Shown: positions 18,092 to 26,797 of the stretch, one piece after another
Layout of the letters: each line of letters begins with the position of its first letter
Position numbering within the stretch: the first letter of the stretch is position 1
Assembly: GCA_028871815.1 (NCBI GenBank)
Contig: JAGWMJ010000006.1
Span: 124,001 to 188,000 of the forward strand
DNA length: 64,000 nt
DNA from: Armatimonadota bacterium
Lineage (GTDB): Bacteria > Armatimonadota > Chthonomonadetes > Chthonomonadales > Chthonomonadaceae
Direction of reading: 5' to 3'
Translations under genes and position numbers: made by a program
Notes under the pieces: generated by a model
What the model saw: only the letters and a program-made list of their open reading frames with translations
Database searches by the model: none
Told to the model about the DNA's origin: nothing

Positions 18092-20014
18092 ATGGGCTTG
18101 CACCGGCATTTGAGGCTTGCAGCAGGGTGTTGTTTCGTCGCGGCGATATTTGCATCGCTGCTTGGAGCGGCACAGCGGCCAGCCGAGGCCAGGGCGTTGC
18201 TGCCCGGGCAATCGGGGAATGCGCTGTTCAATACTCCGGTGGATGTTGAGCTGTCGAACGCGCCGTTGAACGTCGCGACGAAGCTCATCATGCAGAAGAC
18301 CGGAATCAGCATCGTCTTCATTCATTCCGACACACCATACGGCAACGTTACGCTGTCGGTGAAGAACCAGCCGGCGCGCGATGTCTTGAAGCTGATGGCC
18401 AAGTCGGCTGGAGCCGATATGTGGGAGGCCAACGGCGTCTTCTTTATCGGACCAAAAGGCAGCGCTCCGAGGCAGGCGCCGCAGGAGCCTGATTCGGCGC
18501 CCGGACTCTCGCCCGAGAACCCGAACCCGCCCGGTCCGGTGCGCTACGAGAAGATTCAGTTGATGTACAACGACCCGCGTGACATTCTTCACCGGCTCGG
18601 AGTTCTCAGCGGCCCGATTCAGACCATTGAAGATCAACTTACGGCAAACGTGCTGCGGACGATGCTGCGCCAGGAGGATCCATACTCGTCAACCGGCACG
18701 ATCAGCAGCCCGGCCACGTTCCTGCCGAACGGCGCCATTACGACGGCGCCGCCGCCCCAGGCTGCACCCTCCGTACCGACGGGTACGGCTGCAGGCAGCG
18801 TTCTGCCGCAGGCGCAGACCGGTGAAGGCGCATCGGCGGGCCCATCCGGTGTGCTGCCAAGCGGCGTTGGCGTAGGGTCGGATCAAGGCGCCGGTCGCGA
18901 CCTCCAGAATCCGGACGAGTTTGGCCGCGGTCAGTTTGGCCGCGGCGGCGGCGGCGGTCTCGGCGGTGGCGGGTTCGGCGGAGGGCAAGGCGGCGGCGGC
19001 TTCGGCGGCGGGCTGGGTGGACAGGGCGGTGGCGCAGGCGGCTTCGGCGGCGCCGGTGGCGGCGGTCAGGGTCCGGGAGCAGGCGCAGCCGCGGGATTAT
19101 TGCCGCCAGGCATTACCGCGAACGACCTCTATGCGTTTGATGCAGATAACAGCATCATCGTCCGCTATACCAACGCTGCGGCCCTTCGACAGCTCCGCGA
19201 AGTGATTCGCCTGCTGGACGTCAAGCCCAAACAGATTATGATCCGGGCGCAATTCGTCACGGTGACCCAGAATGATATCGACACGTTCGGTATCAACTGG
19301 AGCTTCCAGAAGGTTAACCTGGTCGGCGCAGTCAGCACGGGCTTTTCAGCAAGCAGCACGGCGTACATTCAATTCGCTACCGGAAACCTTCAAACGTCGC
19401 TCAGCTGGATCCTCACCACGGGCCGAGGTAAGTTGGTAGCCTCGCCGATGGCGACCACCCTGAACAACGTTGCCGTGCAGTTCGTAACCACCGAAGTGGT
19501 GCCAATCTTCCTGTCGCAGCCGGTATCGGTCGGAAATGGGACGGTCATCCTGACCTCAACCGTTACGCCGTTCCCGGTTACAACGGGCCTCGCAATGCTG
19601 CCGCGGATCAATGGTGATGACTCGATCACGCTGTTTGGTACGGCATTTGTCAGCAGCATTCTGGGAACGGAGACCGGGCCGAACGGTGAAAGCTTCCCGC
19701 TGGTCTCCGTAGAAGCGGCTCCGGTGCGCAGGATTATTCGCAGTGGCGATACGATGGTAATTGCCGGCTTGCTGCAGAAGCAGGACCTGGTCTCCAGCAA
19801 CAGGGTGCCTCTGCTCGGCGATCTGCCTCTTATCGGCAGTCTGTTCCGCTCCCGAGGCGTAACCACCAACGACTCCGAACTGTTGGTGTTCATCACGCCA
19901 AGTATCATTCCGGAGCGGCCGCCGCTAAATGGCGTCGCCGGTGGTTTGAGCGGAGCCGGCGGCCTGTCACCGGAATCAGGTCCGGGCGGCGGCGGAGGCG
20001 GCATTATTCCGTAA
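18092..20014 (+). CDS. pilQ: Type IV pilus secretin PilQ-like
   Basis: The 640-residue protein forms the outer-membrane channel for the pilus. It has a signal peptide (to about residue 34), an STN/N0 domain (about 45-125), a Gly/Pro-rich linker of roughly 170 residues with dense GGG runs (about 255-345), an N-domain (NDLYAFDADNSIIVRYTN), and the secretin barrel domain (about 430-620) with the family signature VPLLGDLPLIGSLFRSR. The protein ends in another Gly run. The long central Gly insertion is unusual. It follows pilM-N-O-P and precedes aroK-aroB, the arrangement known from Pseudomonas and Neisseria. Confidence 0.92.
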   Translation: MGLHRHLRLAAGCCFVAAIFASLLGAAQRPAEARALLPGQSGNALFNTPVDVELSNAPLNVATKLIMQKTGISIVFIHSDTPYGNVTLSVKNQPARDVLKLMAKSAGADMWEANGVFFIGPKGSAPRQAPQEPDSAPGLSPENPNPPGPVRYEKIQLMYNDPRDILHRLGVLSGPIQTIEDQLTANVLRTMLRQEDPYSSTGTISSPATFLPNGAITTAPPPQAAPSVPTGTAAGSVLPQAQTGEGASAGPSGVLPSGVGVGSDQGAGRDLQNPDEFGRGQFGRGGGGGLGGGGFGGGQGGGGFGGGLGGQGGGAGGFGGAGGGGQGPGAGAAAGLLPPGITANDLYAFDADNSIIVRYTNAAALRQLREVIRLLDVKPKQIMIRAQFVTVTQNDIDTFGINWSFQKVNLVGAVSTGFSASSTAYIQFATGNLQTSLSWILTTGRGKLVASPMATTLNNVAVQFVTTEVVPIFLSQPVSVGNGTVILTSTVTPFPVTTGLAMLPRINGDDSITLFGTAFVSSILGTETGPNGESFPLVSVEAAPVRRIIRSGDTMVIAGLLQKQDLVSSNRVPLLGDLPLIGSLFRSRGVTTNDSELLVFITPSIIPERPPLNGVAGGLSGAGGLSPESGPGGGGGGIIP

Positions 20015-20041
20015 CGTCGGCTTTCTCTGTTCGGGTTTACT

Positions 20042-20094
20042 CGGCGCTCAGCGAACGGTACTGCGACACGCAGCCGAGCGCTGAGCGCCGTTTT
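20042..20094 (+). terminator. Rho-independent terminator after pilQ
   Basis: CGGCGCTCAGCG (20042-20053) pairs perfectly with CGCTGAGCGCCG (20079-20090), followed by TTTT. The loop is 25 bases. It ends seven bases before the aroK start, so aroK either has its own promoter or depends on read-through. Confidence 0.75.
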
Positions 20095-20100
20095 CGCCAC

Positions 20101-20646
20101 ATGAACCAGTGCAGCAACATCGCCATCATCGGATTCATGGGCGCCGGGAAATCTACGGTCGGTCGACTTTGCGCCTCGATGCTCGGGATGGAGTTTGTGG
20201 ATATCGACGAGGTTGTTCAGCGCTCCACCGGCCATCGAATCGCCGAGGTATTCGCTGAATGCGGTGAGGGCGAATTTCGCCGGCTGGAGGCTGCCGCTCT
20301 CCGCGAAGTCGCGTCGTCCAGCGGGGCGGTCATCGCGACGGGTGGTGGAGCGATATTGAACCCCGATACGCGTGCCACGCTGTGCGCCAGGTGCTTTTGC
20401 GTTTGGCTGCGCGTCTCAGTTGCAGAATCGTCGCGACGGCTCGCGGGTGTATCGGCCGACCGTCCACTTTGGTCCAGCGTGCGGGCCGAGTCGGAGGCTC
20501 GCCTCGCGGCGCGGGAGCCGCTCTACCGTCTCTGTGCTCATGCCACGGTCAGTACCGACGGGCTCAGTGCGGAGAACGTGGCGCTCGCCGTAGTGCAGCT
20601 ATGGTCAAAAGGCTGTGGAGACGCCGGGAGCTCGGCGAAGGCGTGA
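20101..20646 (+). CDS. aroK: Shikimate kinase
   Basis: The 181-residue enzyme phosphorylates shikimate at O3 in chorismate synthesis. Walker A is GFMGAGKSTVGR (residues 11-22), the shikimate-binding DIDE follows near residue 38, FAECGEGEFRRLE and GGGAIL are the further substrate motifs, and RPLW marks the lid region. Its TGA overlaps the aroB ATG by one base, so the two are translationally coupled. A terminator-like hairpin sits directly upstream. Confidence 0.95.
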   Translation: MNQCSNIAIIGFMGAGKSTVGRLCASMLGMEFVDIDEVVQRSTGHRIAEVFAECGEGEFRRLEAAALREVASSSGAVIATGGGAILNPDTRATLCARCFCVWLRVSVAESSRRLAGVSADRPLWSSVRAESEARLAAREPLYRLCAHATVSTDGLSAENVALAVVQLWSKGCGDAGSSAKA

Positions 20647-21776
20647 TGGCAAGCGCTCCAGTTACCAGTGAGGTGACGGTGCCGCTTGGCCAGCGGAGTT
20701 ACCCGGTAGTCATCGGTTGCGGACTGATCGCTCCCGGTGCGACAATCGAACGTATCGCGGCGCAGATAGCAGATGGCAAGGTGGCCGTAGTTGCGCAAGC
20801 GCCGGTAATCCGGCGCTGGGCGCCGCTGTTCATGCGCTCACTGCACGATGCCGGTGTTCGCTCTGAGCTCATCTGCATTCCGAACGGTGAAGGCGCCAAG
20901 TCGCCGGCCAACGTCACACGGCTGTGTCGCCAGTTTGTGGCTCATGGGCTGGACAGGCGCTCAACCGTAATTGCTCTAGGCGGTGGTGTGACGGGCGATC
21001 TCGCGGGCTTTGCCGCGGCATCGTATCTGCGTGGAATCCAGTTTATGCAGGCGCCGACCACGCTTCTGGCGCAAGTAGATGCGGCAATCGGCGGCAAAAC
21101 CGGCATCAACCTTCCGGAAGGTAAAAACCTGATTGGAGCAATCTGGCAGCCCACGCTGGTTGTGTCGGATGTGGATACTCTCGCGACGCTCCCACGCCGT
21201 GAGGTTCGGAGTGCGCTGGCCGAGGTGATCAAGTACGGCGTGATAGCCGACGCGGATCTTTTCCGTTACGTGCGGAACAACATGGATGCGCTGCTCCTTC
21301 GCGACCCTGCAGCGCTTACTGAAGTCGTGACGCGCTCGTGCCGCATCAAGTCCGGAGTGGTTGCCGAGGATGAAACCGAACAGGGACGCCGCGCGGTATT
21401 GAACTTTGGGCATACAGTGGCCCACGCACTGGAGAGCGTCACGCGGTACCGCATCTACCGGCATGGCGAAGCCGTGTCGATTGGTATGGTGGCTGCAGCA
21501 GCCATCGGCGTGGAGCTGGGCATCACCGCCGCAACCGACGCCGAGGCGCTGGACGCTTGCCTGCTGCAGGCCGGCCTACCTGTGACGATGCCGCAACTGC
21601 CGGTGGACGAGTTGTTGGAGGCCTGCTTCCGTGATAAGAAAACCGTGGATCGGCGGCTGAGGTTTGTACTGGCGCCAAGTATCGGCAAATGCTCCGTGGT
21701 GGCTGGAGTGCCGGTAGCCGCAGTGCGAAGCGCAATCACTCTGCTTCAGCGACCACCCTACGGTGCGCTGCGATGA
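20646..21776 (+). CDS. aroB: 3-Dehydroquinate synthase
   Basis: This 376-residue NAD- and metal-dependent enzyme converts DAHP to 3-dehydroquinate. Visible motifs are GGGVTGDLAGFAAASYLRG, TTLLAQVDAAIGGKTGINL, the metal-site Glu in SALAEVIKYG, and HTVAHALE and RHGEAVSIGM with the metal-binding His residues. The ATG at 20646 overlaps the aroK stop; longer in-frame sequence is antisense-free shadow of aroK. The DAHP synthase and tyrA of the same pathway lie elsewhere in this window at 51-53 kb. Confidence 0.95.
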   Translation: MASAPVTSEVTVPLGQRSYPVVIGCGLIAPGATIERIAAQIADGKVAVVAQAPVIRRWAPLFMRSLHDAGVRSELICIPNGEGAKSPANVTRLCRQFVAHGLDRRSTVIALGGGVTGDLAGFAAASYLRGIQFMQAPTTLLAQVDAAIGGKTGINLPEGKNLIGAIWQPTLVVSDVDTLATLPRREVRSALAEVIKYGVIADADLFRYVRNNMDALLLRDPAALTEVVTRSCRIKSGVVAEDETEQGRRAVLNFGHTVAHALESVTRYRIYRHGEAVSIGMVAAAAIGVELGITAATDAEALDACLLQAGLPVTMPQLPVDELLEACFRDKKTVDRRLRFVLAPSIGKCSVVAGVPVAAVRSAITLLQRPPYGALR

Positions 21777-22057
21777 ACGGCAACGTGGCGGGCGCATCGC
21801 GTAAGGAGCCCGGGCCGTCGACGGCGCGCCTGGTGCTTGCCACCGGGTGGATCCTGCTTTTGGGTGGCCGGTGGTGCCTCGCGCCGGCGCTTCTGGGTTC
21901 GCGCCTGCTTAATGCGGTTGAACTGCGGAAGCTGGATGATGGAGTACTGTTAATGGCGTATCTGGCGCTGCTGCTGGCCACCGTGATCGTGCTTGCGTTG
22001 AGTTGGCTGCGACGCCGGGAACTACCACAGGAGCGCGCGACGGGCAGCCATGATTAA
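21773..22057 (+). CDS. Small two-helix membrane protein
   Basis: The 94-residue protein has two hydrophobic segments (LVLATGWILLLGGRWCLAPAL and LLMAYLALLLATVIVLALSWL) and a charged tail. No family is recognised. Its ATG overlaps the aroB stop (ATGA), and its own stop overlaps the following kinase-like gene by eight bases, so it is embedded in the operon and probably real. Confidence 0.6.
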   Translation: MNGNVAGASRKEPGPSTARLVLATGWILLLGGRWCLAPALLGSRLLNAVELRKLDDGVLLMAYLALLLATVIVLALSWLRRRELPQERATGSHD

Positions 22058-23942
22058 CGAAGTGGCGAACGGCAGATATGAAGCGGTTGAAAAACTGGGT
22101 GAAGGAGCGATCTTCGCGGCCTACCGGGCTCGCGACCGGCAGCGCAATCGCGCCGTGACGCTTCGCGTGGTGCGCGGCGAGCTTCAGCCCGACACGGCGT
22201 TCATCGATGCTCTCAGGCAGCAGTGCAGTGTCGAGCAGACTCTCAACCATCCCGGCATCATCCACACCGAGGAAGTCGGCCAGCATAACGGATCCACATA
22301 CCTGGTTTCGGAGTTCGTGCGCGGTCTCGACTTACGGGAGCGGATTCGCCGGATAGCGCCGTTCACACTCTCGGTGGCTGTGGAGTTTGCGTGCGCGCTC
22401 GGCGAAGCCCTGCATTACGCGCATAATTCCGGCTATGCACACGGCGACTTGCGGCCGGAGAACATCATCGCCACACCGGAAGGTGCATTGCGGGTTGCAA
22501 ACTTTTCCGTTTATCGCGCCAGCCTTGCCAGTCCATCTGCGTCCGAACATATAGCGGCGGTGGCAGCACCGTATCGGGCGCCGGAATTCACACCGGGAAG
22601 TTTGCCAACCCCTGCCGGCGACATCTACGCGGTTGGCGCCATCGTCTACGAAATGCTGACCGGCGCGCCACCGTACGCGGCCGATAGTACCGAGGCGATG
22701 GCGGCGATGCATGCCGGCGCAAACATCCCACGCTTGCGCGCTGCAAATCCCGGTGTACCGCGCGCCGTGGAAGGCATTGTTACCAAGTGTCTCCAAAAGG
22801 ATTTTACACGCAGGTATGCATCGGCGGCAGAGCTTTTGGCAGACTTGAAGATGGTGCGCGACGCCCTGCGGTTCGGCAAGTCGCTTTCGTGGTCACCGTT
22901 AGAGCTGCCGCCAACCGTGCCGCCCGGATCAGCGGCCGCAGTACCGACTGAGCCGGCCGCGCGCACGGAACGCGCCAGTCCGCCGCCGCCGTCGCGTTCA
23001 GCCGCCGCCAGGACCACCATGAAGAAGCAAAGTCGTTTCGGTCTCCTTGTATCGGCGCTGCAGATTACGCTCCTCGTTGCGATCGTCCTGGGCGGCCTCG
23101 GCGTTGTGGGTATCTGGTTCTACAAGTGGGGTATCCCCAAGGACGTAGGGGTGCCCGATGTGGTTGGCACGCCTATTGATCAGGCCGCTGCCACCCTCCA
23201 GCGCCTTGGCCTCAAGGTGATCGAACATCCGGAATACAGTAACCAGCCAAAGAACCTGGTTTACAAGGTGGATGAACCGCCCGGGACGCAGCTCAAGACG
23301 GAGCACGCCATCAACGTTTGGTACAGCAAGGGGCCAATGTACATAACGGCGCCGTCGGTCCTCAACATGGATCAGCAAGACGCCCTGCAGGCGGTCAAGG
23401 ATGCTGGGTTGACGTTAGGCGCGATCACTACAGCAGACAGTGATACGGCGCCACCAGGCACGGTGGTCAGTCAAAGCGTATCGCCCGGTCGGAAGGTGTT
23501 CCACGATTCACCCATCAGCCTCGTGGTCAGCGATGGTCCGTCGGCGGGCAGCAGCTCGAGCGCCTCCGGCAATGCTCCGGCATCCGGCGCCGGCGACCAG
23601 GCCGACGCCGGTGGCGGAAACAGTGCTGTTCCGCCGACACCTCCGGACAGCGTGGCGAATGGCGCGCAGCCCGACGATCTCACGGTGCCGCACACGTTTG
23701 ACCGCACCGTGGATATACCCATGGATGGCCGCGGGACACGGACGGTGCGGATCACCTACAGCGACGCGGTCACACCTACTCCGGTGGAGTTGATCAACGA
23801 GCCGCACACCGAAGGAGACAAGATCCACCTTAACTTTCCATACTACGGCCGTAAGGTAACACTCAGCATCTATTACGACGGGCGCCGCGTATGGCGCAAA
23901 CGGTTCGACCCGAAGGCTACGGACAACCAGATCGTCAAATGA
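22050..23942 (+). CDS. PASTA-domain receptor Ser/Thr kinase, probably a pseudokinase
   Basis: The 630-residue protein has a kinase-like domain (about 10-275), a membrane helix (about 335-358), two PASTA repeats (about 365-500), a low-complexity linker and a C-terminal beta domain. PASTA kinases sense muropeptides and control wall growth. Several catalytic residues are changed: the beta3 Lys of VAIK is Arg39 (VTLRVV), the activation motif DFG is NFS (151-153), and the alphaC Glu appears to be Gln58. HGD133, Asn138 and the APE motif remain. Each change is conservative in shape, which suggests an ATP-binding or scaffold role. Its stop overlaps rpe. Confidence 0.85.
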   Translation: MINEVANGRYEAVEKLGEGAIFAAYRARDRQRNRAVTLRVVRGELQPDTAFIDALRQQCSVEQTLNHPGIIHTEEVGQHNGSTYLVSEFVRGLDLRERIRRIAPFTLSVAVEFACALGEALHYAHNSGYAHGDLRPENIIATPEGALRVANFSVYRASLASPSASEHIAAVAAPYRAPEFTPGSLPTPAGDIYAVGAIVYEMLTGAPPYAADSTEAMAAMHAGANIPRLRAANPGVPRAVEGIVTKCLQKDFTRRYASAAELLADLKMVRDALRFGKSLSWSPLELPPTVPPGSAAAVPTEPAARTERASPPPPSRSAAARTTMKKQSRFGLLVSALQITLLVAIVLGGLGVVGIWFYKWGIPKDVGVPDVVGTPIDQAAATLQRLGLKVIEHPEYSNQPKNLVYKVDEPPGTQLKTEHAINVWYSKGPMYITAPSVLNMDQQDALQAVKDAGLTLGAITTADSDTAPPGTVVSQSVSPGRKVFHDSPISLVVSDGPSAGSSSSASGNAPASGAGDQADAGGGNSAVPPTPPDSVANGAQPDDLTVPHTFDRTVDIPMDGRGTRTVRITYSDAVTPTPVELINEPHTEGDKIHLNFPYYGRKVTLSIYYDGRRVWRKRFDPKATDNQIVK

Positions 23943-24610
23943 GCAGCCCTATTCGCATCGCGCCATCTCTACTCGCGTCGGATTTTGGCCGTTTGGCCGA
24001 TGCGGCGCGGCAGGCGGAGTCTGCCGGCGCCGAGTATCTCCACTTCGACGTGATGGACGGCCAGTTTGTGCCCAACATCACCATGGGCCCGCAAGCGGTG
24101 CGTGCCTTACGCTCGGTCAGTGCTGCCGTGTTCGACGTTCACTTGATGATCGTGCAGCCGGAGCGGTATGTTGCCGAGTTTGCCGCGGCCGGCGCGCAGA
24201 TTGTAACGGTGCACGCCGAAGCCTGCATTCACCTGCAGCGAACGCTGGCCCAGATTCGTGAGTGCGGGGCGCGCGCGGGCGTTGCGCTGAACCCCGCCAC
24301 GCCACCATCGGTGCTGGAGTATGTGCTGGACGACATCGATCTGGTGCTGGTGATGACGGTTAATCCTGGATTCGGTGGCGCGAGCTATCTTCCGGAAGCC
24401 GCGCGTAAGGCCGCCGTAATCCGGCGGATGCTGGGGAACCGTGCTGCTGAGATCGAGGTGGATGGTGGTATCAGCTGCGAAACTGCCGGAGAAGTGGCTG
24501 CCCTGGGCGCACGGGTCCTGGTGGCCGGCACCGCGATCTTCCAAACAGGCGGTACGGTGGAGCGCGCAGTATCCGACTTGCGTGCAGCCGCTGAGGCCGG
24601 CATCGCCTGA
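23939..24610 (+). CDS. rpe: Ribulose-phosphate 3-epimerase
   Basis: The 223-residue TIM-barrel enzyme interconverts ribulose-5-phosphate and xylulose-5-phosphate. It carries APSLLASDFG at the start, HFDVMDGQFVPNITMG with the metal-binding His and Asp, VHLMI, VMTVNPGFGG and EVDGGI. Length is standard. The ATG at 23939 overlaps the kinase stop by three bases; its own stop shares a base with the following gene. Confidence 0.95.
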   Translation: MSSPIRIAPSLLASDFGRLADAARQAESAGAEYLHFDVMDGQFVPNITMGPQAVRALRSVSAAVFDVHLMIVQPERYVAEFAAAGAQIVTVHAEACIHLQRTLAQIRECGARAGVALNPATPPSVLEYVLDDIDLVLVMTVNPGFGGASYLPEAARKAAVIRRMLGNRAAEIEVDGGISCETAGEVAALGARVLVAGTAIFQTGGTVERAVSDLRAAAEAGIA

Positions 24611-24966
24611 TGGCCGGAGGCACGCTGCTCACACCGAGATCACGTCGGCTGCGTACCATTGGCGCAGTTCTCCTTGGGGCTATCATCGTCCTTGCGGCGA
24701 TCGGTGCTATCTACGTCGGTCCACTGGTCCACCATGTGCCGGCTGCCGTCCTGGCGTCGCCGGCTGCCCGCAAGAAGAAGCTGCTCGGAGATGTGGCAAT
24801 CCTGTATTCGTGGTGGGGCCTGGTAACCGGTCTCGTGATTCTTCTGCTGATTGTGGCCTGGCTGGATGTCCGGGAGGTAGCCAGAAGCTACATGGAGCAT
24901 CGCCAGTCGCTTTGGTCGGAATACAGTCCCACACGACACGATGACGATGCCGGTCCCACCAGTTGA
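24610..24966 (+). CDS. Membrane protein of unknown function
   Basis: The 118-residue protein has two predicted membrane helices (TIGAVLLGAIIVLAAIGAIYV and GLVTGLVILLLIVAWLDV) separated by a basic loop, and an acidic tail. No family is recognised. It overlaps rpe by one base and ribD by 26 bases, which supports it being translated as part of the operon. Confidence 0.6.
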   Translation: MAGGTLLTPRSRRLRTIGAVLLGAIIVLAAIGAIYVGPLVHHVPAAVLASPAARKKKLLGDVAILYSWWGLVTGLVILLLIVAWLDVREVARSYMEHRQSLWSEYSPTRHDDDAGPTS

Positions 24967-26074
24967 TTTGCGATGGATGCGCCGATGTCTGGAGCTGGCT
25001 GAGCGTGGCGCCACCAGCCCAAACCCAATGGTGGGATGCGTGGTGGTGCGTGGGGCAGAGAAAGTTGGTGAGGGCTGGCACGAGGCAGCCGGCTTGCCCC
25101 ATGCCGAAATCAACGCGCTGGAGATGGCCGGCAATGCGGCGCGCGGGGCAACCCTGTATGTGAATCTGGAGCCTTGTTCGCACATCGGCAGAACAGGGCC
25201 CTGCGCGGAGGCGGTAGTGCGCGCCGGAGTGACTCGTGTGGTCGCTGCGATGGAGGATCCCAACCCTGTCGTGGCCGGCCGTGGATTCGCAATGCTCCGG
25301 GCGGCGGGTATCGATGTGGTTACCGGTGTGCTGGCCGCGGAAGCGGCGCACCTGAATGCCGCGTTTGCTCACTGGCACCGCACGGCAACGACCTACATCA
25401 CACTGAAAGCGGCGATGAGCCTGGATGGTAAGATTGCAGCCGCCAATGGCGTTTCCCGGTGGATTACCGGCAGCGCGGCAAGACAGAAAGCCCATCGCAT
25501 GCGCTCACATACCGGCGCCGTCCTGGTGGGAAGTGGGACGTTGCTGCAGGATGACCCGGAGCTGACCGCAAGGCCGCGACGCTACAAGCCGTTACGGCAG
25601 CCGCTCCGTGTGGTAGTGGATTCCCGGCTGCGGACGCCCGCGACAAGCCGGGCAGTTCAACGCTGCGCGGCAGATCCGCGGCAGTATCCGATGCTGGTGG
25701 TCGGCACGGTCGGTGCGCCGGCTTGCGCCGCGGAAGCGCTGCTGTCGGCAGGCGTCCAGGTGGAACTGCTGGCGGCGGATCGGTCCGGCAGGGTGGACCT
25801 CGGCTTGTTGACACGTCTTCTTGCGGATCGCGGCATTCAAAGCGTGCTTTGTGAGGGCGGCCCCGAAATTCAAACGGCATTTCTGAACGGCGGATTTGTC
25901 AACCGGCTGGCGCTCTTCGTAGCTCCCGTAGTACTGGGCGGCGACGCATCCGTCATCCAGGGGTATGCTCCAGTAGATCCTGCGTCGGGCCGGCGTTTCT
26001 TGAAACCGACGGTGCGTCGCTTCGGCGCCGACCTGCTGATCGAGACGGCGCCCACACCCGGAGACGGTGGATAA
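24941..26074 (+). CDS. ribD: Bifunctional riboflavin biosynthesis protein RibD
   Basis: The 377-residue protein combines a pyrimidine deaminase (N-terminal) and a reductase (C-terminal), the second and third steps of riboflavin synthesis. The zinc site is visible as HAEINAL and EPCSHIGRTGPC; TSPNPMVGCV is the substrate motif. The reductase half starts with TLKAAMSLDGKIA and includes SVLCEGGPEIQTAFL. ribE follows 8 bases later. No FMN riboswitch-like leader is seen, since the start lies inside the upstream gene. Confidence 0.95.
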   Translation: MTMPVPPVDLRWMRRCLELAERGATSPNPMVGCVVVRGAEKVGEGWHEAAGLPHAEINALEMAGNAARGATLYVNLEPCSHIGRTGPCAEAVVRAGVTRVVAAMEDPNPVVAGRGFAMLRAAGIDVVTGVLAAEAAHLNAAFAHWHRTATTYITLKAAMSLDGKIAAANGVSRWITGSAARQKAHRMRSHTGAVLVGSGTLLQDDPELTARPRRYKPLRQPLRVVVDSRLRTPATSRAVQRCAADPRQYPMLVVGTVGAPACAAEALLSAGVQVELLAADRSGRVDLGLLTRLLADRGIQSVLCEGGPEIQTAFLNGGFVNRLALFVAPVVLGGDASVIQGYAPVDPASGRRFLKPTVRRFGADLLIETAPTPGDGG

Positions 26075-26082
26075 GCGAAACC

Positions 26083-26688
26083 ATGTTCACCGGCATTGTT
26101 GAGGAGTGCGGCACGTTTGTATCGCGCGACATGCCCGGTGACAGCGGCGGCTTGACCATCGGCGCCTCGGCCCAGCTTGCAAGCGCCGCTATCGGAGAAA
26201 GCATCGCGGTCAACGGCTGCTGCCTTACCGTGGTGCGTTCCGGCCCAAACTGGCTGGAGTTTGACGTTATGGCGCAAACCCTGTCGCTCACCAACCTTGG
26301 CGATCTGGCTCCCGGCGCGGCGGTAAATCTTGAGCGGGCCGCGATGCTGGGCGATCGGCTTGGTGGTCACCTGCTGCAGGGCCACGTGGATGGTGTCGGC
26401 ATCATCGTATCGCGCAGTGAAAAGGGAAATGCACTGGTTGTTCAGGTCGCGTTGCCCGCGCCGCTTCCGAGGTACGTTGTGGAACATGGCTCAATCGCTA
26501 TAAATGGGGTAAGCTTAACGGTGGCAGCCGTGGACGAAACCGCGGTGTCGATCTGGCTCATTCCGCATACGCGAGAGGTTACCAATCTGGGGCAATGCCG
26601 GGTTGGCGACCGCGTGAACATTGAATGCGATGTGATCGCGCGGTATGTGGAGCGCCTGATGCGGTTTGATGGTGGCGCGGTGAAGTAG
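26083..26688 (+). CDS. ribE: Riboflavin synthase, alpha chain
   Basis: The 201-residue enzyme dismutates two 6,7-dimethyl-8-ribityllumazine molecules to riboflavin. It shows the two lumazine-binding repeats: MFTGIVEECGTF with VNGCCLTV, and LLQGHVDGVG with INGVSLTVAAV. Length is normal. ribBA and ribH, needed for the rest of the pathway, are not in the window. Confidence 0.95.
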   Translation: MFTGIVEECGTFVSRDMPGDSGGLTIGASAQLASAAIGESIAVNGCCLTVVRSGPNWLEFDVMAQTLSLTNLGDLAPGAAVNLERAAMLGDRLGGHLLQGHVDGVGIIVSRSEKGNALVVQVALPAPLPRYVVEHGSIAINGVSLTVAAVDETAVSIWLIPHTREVTNLGQCRVGDRVNIECDVIARYVERLMRFDGGAVK

Positions 26689-26797
26689 GGGCGGCTTTTT
26701 TACCGGCTGCTCGTTTCGCGACCCCAAAGCGATCGTCGCTCGATTGTTGCAGCGGCGGAAATGTGCGATTCCTCCTATTAAACCGTGAGAGGTGAGG

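Noticed and set aside
24610-24966. FMN riboswitch before ribD
   Set aside because: The space before ribD is the coding sequence of a small membrane protein that overlaps the ribD start; no conserved FMN-aptamer pieces were seen.
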